64,000 bases of DNA from Kofleriaceae bacterium (GCA_020633495.1 JACKDR010000014.1:1-64000), one strand, 5' to 3'. Shown: positions 32,660 through 44,709, counted from the first letter of the stretch. The notes: generated by a model from the letters alone, not told the origin. Numbers and translations are program-made.

Positions 32660-35258
32660 GATCGTGGGGCCTCGGCCAGGCGGCATGGGCGCGGTGTGCG
32701 GCCTGATCCCCGAGCTCGACCGTCAGGGTCGCGATCAGCTCCTGCACCCTCGCTCACGCAGAACCGGGACGGCAGGGTCAGGTTGCGGCAGGGCTTAGGC
32801 GATGGCGCGCCATCGCATCAACGTCGTGAACATCTTCGACGTCGTGGTGGTGGACAGGCGTCGTCCTGGCCATGGGCTGGTGTCGGGCACGACCCTGAAG
32901 CACTGGCTCGAGGCGCGCCCCCGCTCGCCGCAGGCGATCCTCGACGCGTTCGTCCAGGCGGGGCGCGGGCTCGCGGCCGCGCACGAGGCCGGCCTCGTCC
33001 ACCGCGACTTCAAGCCGACGAACGTGCTCGTCGACGACGACGGGCGCGTCCGCGTCACCGACTTCGGCGTCGCCCGGGCGCGTGGCGACCACGCACCCGA
33101 GCCCGTGACCGAGGACGCCGGGCCTTCGGCCCTGGATACGCCGCTGACGCGCGCGGGCACCGCCATCGGGACGCCGCGCTACATGGCGCCCGAGCAGCGC
33201 CGCGGCGCCAGCGCCGCCACGTCGGATCAGTTCGCGTTCTGCGTCGCCCTGTTCGAGGCGCTGTACGGGCGGCACCCGTACGGCCCGCGCAAGGTCGACG
33301 GCAAGCACCCCGAGCTCGACATCGACACCCCACCGGCGATCCCCGACGACCGGCGGGTCCCTGCGCGCGTCGCGCGGGCGCTGCTGCGCGGGCTGTCGCT
33401 CGATCCCGCGCGTCGGTTCGCGACGATGGAGGAGCTGCTCGCGGCGCTGTCGTACCGGGCGCGCGGGCGCGCGATCTGGCTCGGCGCCGGCGCCGCCGCC
33501 GCCGTGATGGTCGCGGGCGCCGTGGTCGTGACCGCGCGCACGGCCGCGCCGGCGCCGGCGCCGTGTCGCGTCACGGCCGACGAGCTGGCGGGGGTGTGGG
33601 ACCAGGACGTGAAGCGCCGCGCCGAGGCCGCCTTCCGGGCGACCCAGCTGCCGTACGCCACGGCGGCGTGGACCACCGTGGCGCGCGAGCTCGACGACGT
33701 CGGCGCGGCGTGGAAGACGATGCGTCGGGACGCCTGTGAAGCGACCCACGTCCGCGGCACCCAGTCCGGCGAGCTGCTCGACGCGCGCATGGTGTGTCTG
33801 TTCCGCCGGCGGGACGAGCTCGAGGCCCTCGCGCACGTCTTCGTCGACGCCGACGCCACGGTCGTGGAGCGGTCGGCCGACGCCGTCCACGACTTCGGCG
33901 ACCTGTCGGCGTGCGCGGACGCGGTGGCGCTGTCCGCGCGCCTGCCCCTGCCGCCCGATCCGGAGCTGCGCGCGCGCATCGCCGAGGTCACCCTGCTGGC
34001 GGCGCGCGCCAAGGCCGCGGCGGCGGCGGGGCGCGTCGAGGAGGCGATCGCGTTCGCCGGTGACGCGGTCGAGCGCGCCACCGCGCTCGACTATCCGCCG
34101 GTCCTCGGGGCCGCGCTGACCGTGCAGGCCAGGGTGCAGGAGGCCAAGGACGCCGAGCTGACCCTGCACCGTGCGCTGCAGGCCGCGGAGGTCGGGCGTG
34201 ACGACCTGACCAAGGTCGACGCGTGGATCCAGCTCATCTACGTGGTCGGCTACCGGCTCGGGCGTCCCGAGGAAGGCGAGCGCTGGGCCACCTACGCCGA
34301 CGCCGTGCTCGGCCAGCTCGGCGACCACCCGCGGCTGCACCTGGAGCTGCTGCGCTATCAGGGCATGATGGCCGCGATCACCGGCAGGCTGGACGATGCC
34401 ATCGCCTGCTACCAGCAGGCCCTGGCCCTGGCCGAACGCGTCTACGGCCCCGAGAGCTACGAGGCGGCGTCCGTGCATGCCTACTGGGCGGTGGCGTACG
34501 GCCAGGTCGGCGACCTCGCGCACGCCTCGGTGCACGACGAGCGCGCCGTCGCGATCTACGAGCAGGTCCGGGGACCGCGCCATCCCGAGATGGCGATGCC
34601 GCTCAACAACATGGCGACGACGCTCCTCGATCTCGGCGAGCTCGACCGCGCGCGCGAGGCCTACGATCGAGCGCGCGTGATCTGGGAGCACACGCCCGAT
34701 GGCGGCGAGGCCAGCCTGCACCTGGCGCTCTTCGGCCTCGGGCGCATCAGCTTCGAGCGCGGCGCGTACGACGAGGCGCTCGCGTACCACCAGCGGGCCC
34801 TCGACAGCATCGAGCGCCACCTCGGCGGCGACCATCCGGAGGCGGCGCAGATCCACCTGGCGAGCGCCGAGGCCCTGCTCGAGCTCGGCCGCGTCGCCGA
34901 GGCCAGCGACCACGCCGAGCGCGCCGTCGCCATCATCGAGACCAGCCTCGGTCCCGACCACCCCGATCTCGTCGGCGCGCTGACCATCGTCGCCCGCACC
35001 GAGCTGCGCCGGGGCGACGTCGCGGCCGCGAACACGCACCTCGCGCGGGCGAGCGCCCTCAGCGCCACGGTGGAGATCCCGCTGCTGATCCGCGCCGAGC
35101 TGGAGCTGGCCCTCGCCCAGGCCGCCGAGGCCGCCGGCGACCACCGCCGCGCGCGCGCGCTCGCCGCCACCGCGCGCGCGCGCACCGCCACGACCGGCAA
35201 GGGGGGCGAACGCCTGCTCGTGACGATCGATCGCTGGCTGGCCAGCGCGGCGCGCTGA
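32660..35258 (+). CDS. Ser/Thr protein kinase with transmembrane helix and TPR array, 5' end frame-broken
   Basis: The frame is continuous from 32,802. Upstream, GGMGAVCGLIPELDRQ (32,680-32,730) is the glycine loop in another frame, so the N-lobe is damaged by indels. The kinase core shows HRDFKPTNVLV, DFGVARARG and GTPRYMAPEQRRG, then LALDPARR-like text, and a single membrane helix IWLGAGAAAAVMVAGAVVV at about 33,475-33,535. The remaining 550 residues are helical, with tetratricopeptide repeats of the kinesin-light-chain type (LDDAIACYQQALALAERVYG, YDEALAYHQRALDSIERHLG). This kinase-TM-TPR layout is frequent in Haliangium-like myxobacteria. The TPRs probably face outside the inner membrane. 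The start given is approximate. Confidence 0.85.
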
Positions 35259-35374
35259 GCGAGGCCGACGACCCACGGCGCTCCGACGACGACACGGGGA
35301 GTGGCCCTTCGCCCCTGCGTCTCGCGCCTGGCGCCTCGCCGCCGTGGCGGGATCACGATCCTGGGGGCGGAGGA

Positions 35375-37070
35375 CTAGCCGCCGCCGTGGCAGCGCGCGC
35401 AGGCGTGGCCGGTCAGCTTGAACGCGACGCCGCCGTCGTGGCAGCCGCGGCACGCGTCCTTGGTCGGCGGCGCCGGCGGCCCGTCGCTGTCCCACACCGC
35501 GGCGTGGCAGCGCTCAGGCCAGCGGCGCGCCGCCGGCCTCGGCGGCGTGCGGCGCGTGCTCGAAGCGCGCGCGCACCGACCACGGCGCCCGCCGGCGGTC
35601 GCGCTCGCGGGCGGCGACCAGGCCGACCCGGTGGCAGTCGCTGCACGCGTCGAGGCGCGGCGTCGGGCCGGCGCCGACGCGGTGGCAGGCGTCGCCGGTG
35701 CAGCTGACGTGGCCGCGCGGCGGCCGCCGGTCGCGGGTGCCGGCGGCGAGCTGGTGGCAGGCGGCGCAGGTCAGCGCCAGGTCGGCGTGGCGATGGTGCG
35801 GCATCGTCGAGCCGAACTCGGTCTCGGGCCGGGGCAGGGCGTCGGCGCGCAGCGGTCGCCACGGCTCGATCGAGACGTGGCAGGCGCCGCAGGTGACCGG
35901 CGCGGTGCGGGCGAAGTCGTCGCGGTGACAGCCGGCGTCGGCGCACGCCAGGTGGCCGGGCGCCGGCGCCTCGCCGCGCGCGTCGAGATCGTGGCAGCCG
36001 CCGCAGGCGCCGTCGGGGAGGATCGCCCGGTGGCGCTCGTGCGAGTACGGCGTGATCGTGATGTCGAGCTTGTAGCTGACCGTGGGCGCCGCGACGTGGC
36101 AGCGGTTGCACGCCACCGTGGTCGCGAACGCGGCGACGCCGTCGTGGCAGCCGCCGGCGCCGCAGTCGGCGGTGGTCGGCGCCGGGACGTCGCCGCCGGC
36201 GGTGGTCGCGACCGCGCCGTGGCAGGCCTTGCACGGCGCCGCGATCCGCGCGGCGTGGTCGGCGTGGCCGAAGCCGGCGCCGAGCTCGAAGGCGCCGGCG
36301 ACCATCGTCGGGCCGCGCGCCGGGCCGTAGGCGGCCTGGTGACAGCTCGTGCACGCGGTCATCGGCGGCGCGTCCGAGCCCTCCGCCGGCGCGAGGTGGC
36401 AGCCGGTACAGCGATCGTGGGGTGCGGGCGACGGCGCGCTGCGACCGCCGCGGCCGGCGCGGCCGGTCGTGGCCGCCGCGGCGCCGGGCGTGGCGGGTGG
36501 CAGCGCTCGCAGGTCGCCACCGCGTCGTGGGCGGCGTGGGACATCGCCAGGCCGTAGTCGGGATCGAGCGCGTACGGCGGGTACGCGACGGTCGGCGCGA
36601 CCCGGCGGCGGCGAGCCAGGCCAGCGCCGCGGGCGCGTGGCAGGCGGCGCACACCGGGCCTGCTCGGCGGCGATCCGGTACGGCGTGGCGGCGCGGCCGC
36701 GGCGGAGCCGCGGCGCCGGCGCCGGCGCCGCGCCGTGACAGGCGCCGAAGCAGGCGGCGTGGCCGGGGCGGCCGCGCGGCCGGCCCTGGCGATCGAGGGC
36801 GTGGCAGGTGGCGCACGCGACCGGGTCGCCGCCGCTGACCGAGACCTTGCCGTCGTGGACGATGTGGGCGAAGCCGGCGCGCTCGGTCAGGGTGGCGTCG
36901 AACACCGCGACCGCGTCGTCGACGGCATCGCCGGCGCGGTCGTCGTCGACGGCATCGCCCGCGGTGTCGCCGCCGGCGTCGGGGGGCGGCGCCGCGGCGG
37001 CGCGCGGCCCGACCACGCCGACCACGCCGACCACGCCGACCAGCAGCGCGACCACGGCGCCGGCGCGCAT
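35375..37070 (-). CDS. Multiheme c-type cytochrome with about 18 heme sites, frameshifted
   Basis: The ATG at 37,070 overlaps the upstream stop by one base. MRAGAVVALLVGVVGVV..AAAAP is a Sec signal peptide, so the protein is exported. Heme motifs in the main frame are CATCH, CTGCH, CTSCH, CKACH, CNRCH, CGGCH, CGACH, CAACH and CSDCH. Restoring frames near 36,650, 36,480 and 35,520 adds CAACH, CERCH, CERCH, CRGCH and CARCH, giving 14 CXXCH sites. Four longer forms, CFGACH, CGAGGCH, CADAGCH and CTGDACH, bring the total to 18. The breaks sit inside recognisable heme motifs, which implies sequence error. The stop at 35,375 follows a final CARCHGGG. It is the last gene of a cytochrome-porin-cytochrome set. 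Confidence 0.8.
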
Positions 37071-38894
37071 CAGTACGTGCCCTCCATGAAGAACCGCAGG
37101 CTCTTGATGCCGCGCAGCTCGGGCGCCAGGTCGAGCGTGCTCGACACGTCGTACTCGCCGCGCAGCCGCACCCGCGGGTTGACCCACGCCTCGATCGAGA
37201 AGCGGCCGCCGCCGTGGAAGTCGAGCAGGATCACCGGCGCCTGGCCGGCGGCGTCCTCCTGGTACAGCCCGGCCCACTTGGTGCGCCGCAGGTACAGCTC
37301 GCCCTGGACCGAGAACCGGCGGGCGCCGCCCGAGTAGCGCGCCGACGCGCCGCCCTCGACCAGCGACTCCTCGCCCATGCGGGCGCGCAGCGGCAGCGGC
37401 TGGCTGCCGGCGACGTCGGTGATGCGGTCCGGGAACGGGCGCCGGTAGTCGCGGACCAGGACGCTGCCGGCGAGGTTGATCGCGCGCCGGACCCGGACCT
37501 CGACGCCGGCGCCGCCCTCGATGTAGTCCGGCAGGTGCGGGTTGAGCTGGGTCTCGGGGCTCGACACGTCGAGCGCGACCGCGGCGCGCGCCTGCAGGTC
37601 GACGTTCTGGCGCAGCACCGTGCCGGCCTGGATCGACGAGGTGAACCGGGGCTTGACCTCGCCGAGATCGAGGTAGCGCTGGGCGGCGCCGTCGAGGTGC
37701 GCCGCCGGCAGGGTGTCGGACACCACCGCGAGGCTGGCGTAGTCCCAGAACCAGTCGTCGGCGGTACGGTACTGGGCGTCGACGCTGATGATCGACGACT
37801 CGGTGACGCGGGCGCGCAGGAACAGGCGCAGCCGCGCCAGCTGGGCGTCGAGGTAGCGGAACGACGACCGGATCAACCAGTCGCGGCGCGGCACCAGCGT
37901 CGCGGCCAGCTCGCCGTGATCGTGGGTGAGGTAGCGGGTGGTCGCCGCCGACGCCACCAGCGGCAGGCCGAAGTGGCGCAGGTCGAGGCGCGCCTCCGAC
38001 GACGTCACCGTGTCGTCGGCGGTGGCGCCGTCGGTGCCGTCGTCGGTGGTGGTCGCGTAGTCGGCGACCCGGGTGCCGCCCGCGCTCGACACCGACAGCC
38101 ACGCGTTCTCCCACGACAGCACCAGGCCGTCCATGTGGACGATCGCGGGGCCGTAGACGTACATGCGGCCGGCGCGGGCGCGCACCGGCTGCAGCCAGCG
38201 GTTCTCGAACAGGCCGTCGCTCTCGGCCCAGGCCTGGCGGACCTGCAGGTCGCGCGCGACCTGGTAGACGTCGGCGATCGGCGGCGTCGCGTCGGCGACG
38301 CTGGGAGCCAGCCGCGCCTGGCTCGCGAAGTAGGTCGACAGGCTCGGCGCGCCGACGCCGCGGCTGCCCAGGTAGGCCTCGCCGAAGCCGTAGCTGCGGA
38401 CCGAGCGGTAGCGATCGGCCTCGGCGGCGGCCGCCAGGTCCTGGCCGTCGAGCGTCGGCCGGCCGGAGGTGCGGGCGCCGTCGACGGCGAGGCCGAGATC
38501 GACGCGCAGCACCAGGCGGTCGGCCAGCGGCGGCTCGTCGTCGCGACGGCGGCGCCGCCGCGGCGCCGACAGGATCATGGCGTCGAGATCGGGGGCGGCG
38601 CGGCCGGCGGCGCGCGATCGCGGCGCCGCGTCGTCGGTGGCCGGCGCCGCCGCGAGCTGGCGGGTCCGCATCCGCATCCGCAGGCGCAGCGCCAGCGGCA
38701 CGCCGTGCAGGGTGAGGTCGGCGCGCCGCGGGGGCGTCGGCGTCGGCGCCAGGCGGCGCCGCCGGCGCGGTGCCGTCGGCCGCGGCCGGCGCCGCGGTCG
38801 CGACCGTGGCGGCGAGCGCCGCGGCCACCGCGGCGGCCCGGCGCGGCGGCGCGCGGCGGCGGGCGGGGCGGCGCGCGGGCCGCGCCAGGCTCAC
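37070..38894 (-). CDS. Outer-membrane beta-barrel, predicted porin of a cytochrome conduit, one frameshift near 38,730
   Basis: The start is probably the GTG at 38,894, overlapping the cytochrome stop in GTGA. It gives SLARPARR.., then a signal-like AAAVAAALAATVATAAPAAA. The frame shifts near 38,730 and then runs clean for about 540 residues. The body alternates polar and hydrophobic residues in strand-like blocks (RLDLRHFGLPLVASA, SSFRYLDAQLARLRLFLRA, SVQGELYLRRTKWAGLYQ) and ends RFFMEGTY with an aromatic terminal residue, as outer-membrane barrels do. No similarity to a named family was recognisable by eye. Position between two multiheme cytochromes suggests the sheath of a transmembrane electron conduit, analogous to MtrB or OmbB. 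Confidence 0.75.
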
Positions 38895-40168
38895 CGGATG
38901 CCCCCGGTGTGGCAGCCGGTGCCCGGGCCGCTGCACGTCACCGGCGCCTCGGGGCCGTGGCAGACCAGGCAGGCCCGCGGGTTGAGGCGGGCGCGCTGGC
39001 CGTGCTCCTGATCCCAGCCGACCAGGTGCGACCGTGGCCGCTGCTGGTGGCAGGCGACGCAGTAGTCGACGACGTGGCAGGTCGCGCACCGCTCGGGATC
39101 GGTGCTGGCGCTGGTGCCGTGGTCGAGCTCGCGGAACATGACGTTGTGGTCGGTCGGCCGCATCGTCTGGTGGCACTCGTCGCACGCCGCGTGCGCGTTG
39201 CCCGACATCTGGGTGTGGCAGCCGGCGCAGCGGCGGGCGTCGCGCGCGGCGTCCTCGCCGTGGTCGCGGCGGAACGCCAGCGTGTGGTCGACCGGGCGCT
39301 CGGTGGCGGGCAGGTGCGAGCGCGGCGCCAGCTGGCCGATCGCGTCCTCGACGGTGGTGTGGCAGGTCTGGCAGACCCGCATCCGCATCGTCGCCGGCGT
39401 GCGGTCGGAGTCGTCGTGGCACGCGACGCACGCCGCGATCGCCGGCGCCGCGTGATCGGCGCGCCCGGTGGCGCGCGGGCTCTGGGCGTGACAGGTCTGG
39501 CACCGCACGTCCTGGCCGCGCACGTCCTGGCGGTGGTTGCGGTGATCGAAGTGCAGGTCGCCGGTGATCAGGCGGCGGCGGTGACGCTCCTCGCGGGCGT
39601 CGGCGTCGTGGCAGCCCTCGCACTGCTGCATCGACGGCGCGCCGGCGAGCCGGACCTCCTCGGCGTGGCAGCGCGCGCACTCGTCGTGGCCGCCGATGCG
39701 CGGCGCGTCGGCGTCGCCGTCGGGGTGGCAGTCGACGCAGGCGACGTGGAAGCCGACCGCGGCCTCCATGCGGGCCGGGTCGAGGTGGCTGGCGTGGGAG
39801 AACCGGGCCGGCAGCACCCGCCAGCCCGAGGTCCGCGGGTACGCCACCATCAGCGGCGGCGTCGCGCCGGTGGGATCGACGGCGATGTGGCAGATGCGGC
39901 ACAGCGGCCCGGGCGCGGCCTCGAAGGCGGCCCGGTGGCAGCGGCCGTCGTCGCACGGCGCGTGGTCGTGGGCGCCCGGGATCTGGACGACGCCGGCGGC
40001 GACCGCGGCGGGATCGTGGCAGGCCACGCACGCGACGTCGGCGTGGCGATCGTGGGGGAAGCGATCGGCCTCGACGATGATGGGCGCGATCTGGCCGGTC
40101 GGCGCGGGGCCGCAGGCCGCCGCGGCCGCGCAGAGCAGCACGATCGACGTGGCGAGGCGCGAGCGCAT
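38891..40168 (-). CDS. Multiheme c-type cytochrome lipoprotein with about 15 heme sites
   Basis: 425 residues in one clean frame. The N-terminus MRSRLATSIVLLCAAAAACG carries a lipobox-like Cys at residue 19. There are 13 CXXCH sites (CVACH, CRICH, CVDCH, CARCH, CEGCH, CQTCH, CVACH, CQTCH, CAGCH, CDECH, CATCH, CVACH, CLVCH), one CX4CH (CDDGRCH) and one CX6CH near the end (CSGPGTGCH). Many distal His residues (HDRHADVACVACH, HASHLDP) are available as axial ligands. It is expected in or at the outer membrane, matured by the cytochrome c assembly system. Its stop overlaps the GTG start of the barrel gene, so translation is probably coupled. Confidence 0.88.
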   Translation of the reverse strand: MRSRLATSIVLLCAAAAACGPAPTGQIAPIIVEADRFPHDRHADVACVACHDPAAVAAGVVQIPGAHDHAPCDDGRCHRAAFEAAPGPLCRICHIAVDPTGATPPLMVAYPRTSGWRVLPARFSHASHLDPARMEAAVGFHVACVDCHPDGDADAPRIGGHDECARCHAEEVRLAGAPSMQQCEGCHDADAREERHRRRLITGDLHFDHRNHRQDVRGQDVRCQTCHAQSPRATGRADHAAPAIAACVACHDDSDRTPATMRMRVCQTCHTTVEDAIGQLAPRSHLPATERPVDHTLAFRRDHGEDAARDARRCAGCHTQMSGNAHAACDECHQTMRPTDHNVMFRELDHGTSASTDPERCATCHVVDYCVACHQQRPRSHLVGWDQEHGQRARLNPRACLVCHGPEAPVTCSGPGTGCHTGGIR

Positions 40169-40225
40169 CGGCGAGACGTCCTCGACGCTAGCACCGATCG
40201 GGGGCCGCCTGGCCCCGGCGGCCGG

Positions 40226-41265
40226 CTACTCGACCGCGGCGCGATCGACGTGCGGCGCGTCGCGGGTCAGGGCGAGGTCGCGGACCCGGCGCGCCGCCGG
40301 CCGATCCGGGCGCCACGCCGTGACCCCGAACGCGGCCAGCCCCGGCGGCGTGTAGCGCGCGACCACGACCTCGCCGGGCAGCGCGCGCAGCGCGGCCAGC
40401 GGATCGTCGTCGAGGGCGGCGTGCAGCAGGGCCTCGCCGCCGGGCGCCAGGCGAGCCGCGGCGGCGCGCCAGAACCGGGCGATCAGGTCGGCGCCCGGCG
40501 GCGACACCCGGTGCCGGGGCCCGGCGCCGGCGCGCTCGCCGGGGATCGGCAGGTTGGCGGTGACCAGGTCGAAGCCGCCGTCGACGCCGTCGGCGAGATC
40601 GGCGACGGCCAGCGCCAGCGGCACGCCGCTGAGCGCGGCGCCGAGCCGCGCCATCGCGATCGCGCGCGGCGACAGGTCGACGGCGACGACCTCGCGGGCC
40701 CGGCCCGCGGCGCTCAGCGGCGCCAGCGCGGCGCCGGTCGCGACGTCGAGCCAGCGCTCGACCCGGCGCCGCGGCAGCGCGCCGATCAGGTGGTGCGACG
40801 AGTCGTCGGGGAACATCACCGCGCCGGCGTCGTCGCCGTCGGCGCGATCGCACACCGCCAGCGCGTCGGCGCCGGCCGGCAGGATCGCGACGGTGGCGCG
40901 CACCCGCGGCGCGCCGGCGTCCGCGTCGTCGTCATCGTCGTCGGCGCCCGCGGCCGGCGCCGCGACCACCAGGCCGGCGGCCTCGAGGGCGTCGAGGGCG
41001 TCGCCGAGGCCGCGCGCCGCGCCGGCGCGCGCGCGACCGTGCCGCCGCCGACCAGCAGCCACGGCAGCACCGCCGCCGGCGGCGGCGCGGCGTCGAAGCG
41101 CCGGCCGGCGCCGATCGCGCGCAGCACGTGCGCGACCGCGCGGACGCCGAAGCACGCCAGCACGGCGCGCTCGGTGAGGCCGGCGCGGCGCAGCGCGGCG
41201 CCGACCTCGCGCCACCGCGTGGCGGGCAGGCGAGCCAGCGCGAGCGCGGGATCGACGGCGGTCAC
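40226..41265 (-). CDS. Class I SAM-dependent methyltransferase, one frameshift near 41,035
   Basis: The GTG start at 41,265 gives VTAVDPALALARLPATRWRE and an N-terminal helical region. After a frame change near 41,035 the text continues GLGDALDALEAAGLVVAA. The SAM-binding core is VVAVDLSPRAIAMARLGAAL (about 40,640-40,700), and TANLPIPGE (40,545-40,570) stands at motif IV, where HemK/RsmC-type enzymes have NPPY. The N-terminal helical domain plus MTS-type methyltransferase resembles a family found in actinobacteria and myxobacteria with no experimentally known substrate that I can name. It lies 8 bp after the TPR lipoprotein gene and 57 bp before the cytochrome operon, co-directional with both. 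Confidence 0.7.
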
Positions 41266-41273
41266 GGCGCCGG

Positions 41274-43442
41274 CTACGGCACGTCGGCGGCCAGGTAGTG
41301 GCGCGCCATCTCGTACTCGAAGAACAGCACCATGTCGGTGGCGACCACGCCCTCGAGCAGGCTGCGGACCTCGGTGGGGCCGCGGGCGTCGCCGTGGTCG
41401 CCGAGGCCCAGCATGGCGGTGTAGTAGGCGAGCTCGGCGCGGCGGCCGCGGGTGGTGGCGCGCGCCGCCAGCTCGGCGACGGTGCGGCGCCCGGTGGCCA
41501 GCCGCGCCATCTCGTCGTACCAGAGCACGCCGTCGCGGCCCTCGAGGTACTCGACCGCGAGCGGATCCGGATCGACGCCGAGCCGGCGCGCCTCGGCCAG
41601 CATCCACAGGCTCATGTAGACCTTGTGGTAGGCGCCGATGCGATCCGCGAGCACGGCGCGGTGGAAGGCGTCGAGGGCGCGGGTGTACTCGCCGTGGACG
41701 ACCAGGAACGCGACCACCCGGCTGTGGGTCTCGCCGCCGTCGGCGTCGACGTCGATCGCGCCCTCGAGCAGGCTGATCGCCCGGTCCTGCTGGCCCAGAT
41801 CCCACATCAGCTCGCCGGCCTCGGCGAAGCGCTCGGCGGCGATCGGCTGGGGCAGGTCGCCGCCGAAGTCGGCCCACACGGTCAGCGCCTGGGTCCACCG
41901 CTCCTGCGCGGCCTGGGCGTCGCCGGCGCCGGCGGCGGCGTCGCCGTCGAGCTTGAGCAGGCGCGCCCGCCGGTACCGCCCCAGCGGCGTCTCCTCGGTG
42001 GCGGCCAGGCCGCGATCGGCCCAGCGCCGGGCCTCGGCGAACCGGCCCTGCTTGATCGCCACCGTCGCCAGGGTCTCGAGATCCTCGGGGTCGGCCTCGA
42101 GCTTGACCGCGCGCTCGAGCAGCGCGGTCGCCGCCGCCAGCTCGCCCTGGGTGACCAGGCCGCGGCCCATCGTGGCCAGGCCGTCGGCGAGCGAGGCCTC
42201 CCAGACCCGTCCCGGGTAGCGGCGATCGAGCTCGGCGTGGAACGCCTCGAGCTCGGCCAGGCGATCCTGGGCCTCGATCGGCCGGTCGTTGAAGGCCAGC
42301 GCGGCGAGGCGCTGCCGGTACAGCTCGGTGAGCAGGTCGGCGGCGTCGCCGGCGTCGTCGCCGCCGGCGGCCGCGGCGCGCCACACGCCCTCGAGCAGGC
42401 GGATCGGCTCGTGGACCCGGCCGAGATCGATCGCGGCGCGCGCCGCGCTGATCGTCAGGGCCGCGTCGTCGGGGAAGCGGGCCAGCGCGGCCACCTCGAT
42501 CGCGTGCGCGGTGCCCGGGTCGGCGTCGGGGCCGTCCTTGCCGCGCAGCGCCCGCGCCAGCGCGATCCAGTCGCGCGCGGTGGCGGCGTCGCCGACGATC
42601 ATGCGGGCCCGCCTGGCCAGCTCGTCGTCGGCGCCGATGCCGCGCATGCCGGCGATGCGGTCGGCGATCTCGTCGGCGCGGCCGGCGCGGCCCAGCGCCG
42701 CGGCCACGGCGTGGGCGGCCGAGACCACGTCGCTGTGGGCGCGGACCAGCTCGAAGCTGGCGCTGCCGGCGGCGAGGGCGTCGGCGACCGCGGCCTGGCG
42801 GGCCAGCACCAGGTCGACGTAGCGGTCGGTGAGCGCGCGCAGCGGCAGCGCCATCGCCACCGGCTCGAGGATCTCGATCGGCCGGGCCCGCACCGCCATC
42901 GCGCCGTTCTCGGCGATCGCGAGCTGATCGGCGAAGCCCAGGACCTCGTCGATCTCGGTCCACGCGGCGTCGTGGGCGGCGGCGTCGGGGCCGATCTCGC
43001 CCAGCAGCACCAGGGTCAGCACGACCTCGCGGTCGGCGCCGCTCTTGGCGAAGACGCCGCGGGCCCGGGTCAAGAGGTCGCGCGCCGGCGCCAGCTCGGC
43101 GGCCAGCGCGGTCGGCTCGTCGGTCCACAGCCGGGCCAGCTCGAGCAGGGCCTCGTAAGCGAGGGCGGGCCGGTTGGCGTCGAGCCAGCGGCCGACCCGG
43201 TCGGCCTGGGCGGCGGCGAGCTGGACCCGGAGGTCGTGGCGGCGCGGATCGGTGGCGGCGAGGCCGGCGAGCTGGTCGCGGACCTCCTGCCAGTCGTCGA
43301 CGTCCTCGAGCTCCCAGGGCGCGTCGCTGACCGGACCGAGGTCGATCCGGGCCGGGGCGCGGGGCCGCGGGCAGGCGGCGAGCAGCAGGACGAGGGGGAG
43401 GGCCAGGGTGATGGCGGCGAGGCGGATCGGCGGACGCACCAC
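41274..43442 (-). CDS. TPR-rich lipoprotein
   Basis: About 722 residues. Of the near-adjacent GTG codons at 43,442 and 43,439, either puts the signal peptide IRLAAITLALPLVLLLAAC in place, with a clear lipobox LAAC. The rest is alpha-helical with tetratricopeptide-like pairs, for example LAAATALLERAVKLEADPED, FAEARRWADRGLAATEE and YTRALDAFHRAVLADRIGAY. A frame open further upstream overlaps the divergent lysC and is not used. It is the first gene of the minus-strand run that continues into the methyltransferase and cytochrome genes. It may be an envelope scaffold or assembly factor. Confidence 0.8.
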   Translation of the reverse strand: MVRPPIRLAAITLALPLVLLLAACPRPRAPARIDLGPVSDAPWELEDVDDWQEVRDQLAGLAATDPRRHDLRVQLAAAQADRVGRWLDANRPALAYEALLELARLWTDEPTALAAELAPARDLLTRARGVFAKSGADREVVLTLVLLGEIGPDAAAHDAAWTEIDEVLGFADQLAIAENGAMAVRARPIEILEPVAMALPLRALTDRYVDLVLARQAAVADALAAGSASFELVRAHSDVVSAAHAVAAALGRAGRADEIADRIAGMRGIGADDELARRARMIVGDAATARDWIALARALRGKDGPDADPGTAHAIEVAALARFPDDAALTISAARAAIDLGRVHEPIRLLEGVWRAAAAGGDDAGDAADLLTELYRQRLAALAFNDRPIEAQDRLAELEAFHAELDRRYPGRVWEASLADGLATMGRGLVTQGELAAATALLERAVKLEADPEDLETLATVAIKQGRFAEARRWADRGLAATEETPLGRYRRARLLKLDGDAAAGAGDAQAAQERWTQALTVWADFGGDLPQPIAAERFAEAGELMWDLGQQDRAISLLEGAIDVDADGGETHSRVVAFLVVHGEYTRALDAFHRAVLADRIGAYHKVYMSLWMLAEARRLGVDPDPLAVEYLEGRDGVLWYDEMARLATGRRTVAELAARATTRGRRAELAYYTAMLGLGDHGDARGPTEVRSLLEGVVATDMVLFFEYEMARHYLAADVP

Positions 43443-43527
43443 CGCCGAGGGTAGCAGCAACGTCACGCCGCGCCCCTGGTGTTTCGGCACGCGTGCGTTA
43501 TCGTCCGCGACCGAGAGGATCGCTGTC

Positions 43528-44708
<1,181 letters not shown>

Positions 44709-44709
<1 letters not shown>

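Noticed and set aside
35514..40031. Single 1,505-codon minus-strand frame covering cytochromes and barrel
   Set aside because: Its N-terminal two thirds are out of frame with the cytochrome and barrel; only the last part is real cytochrome. Signal peptides and overlapping starts show three genes.
37214..41776. 1,520-codon plus-strand frame
   Set aside because: Antisense to the barrel, cytochrome and methyltransferase genes; no domain and extreme Arg/Gly/Ala composition.
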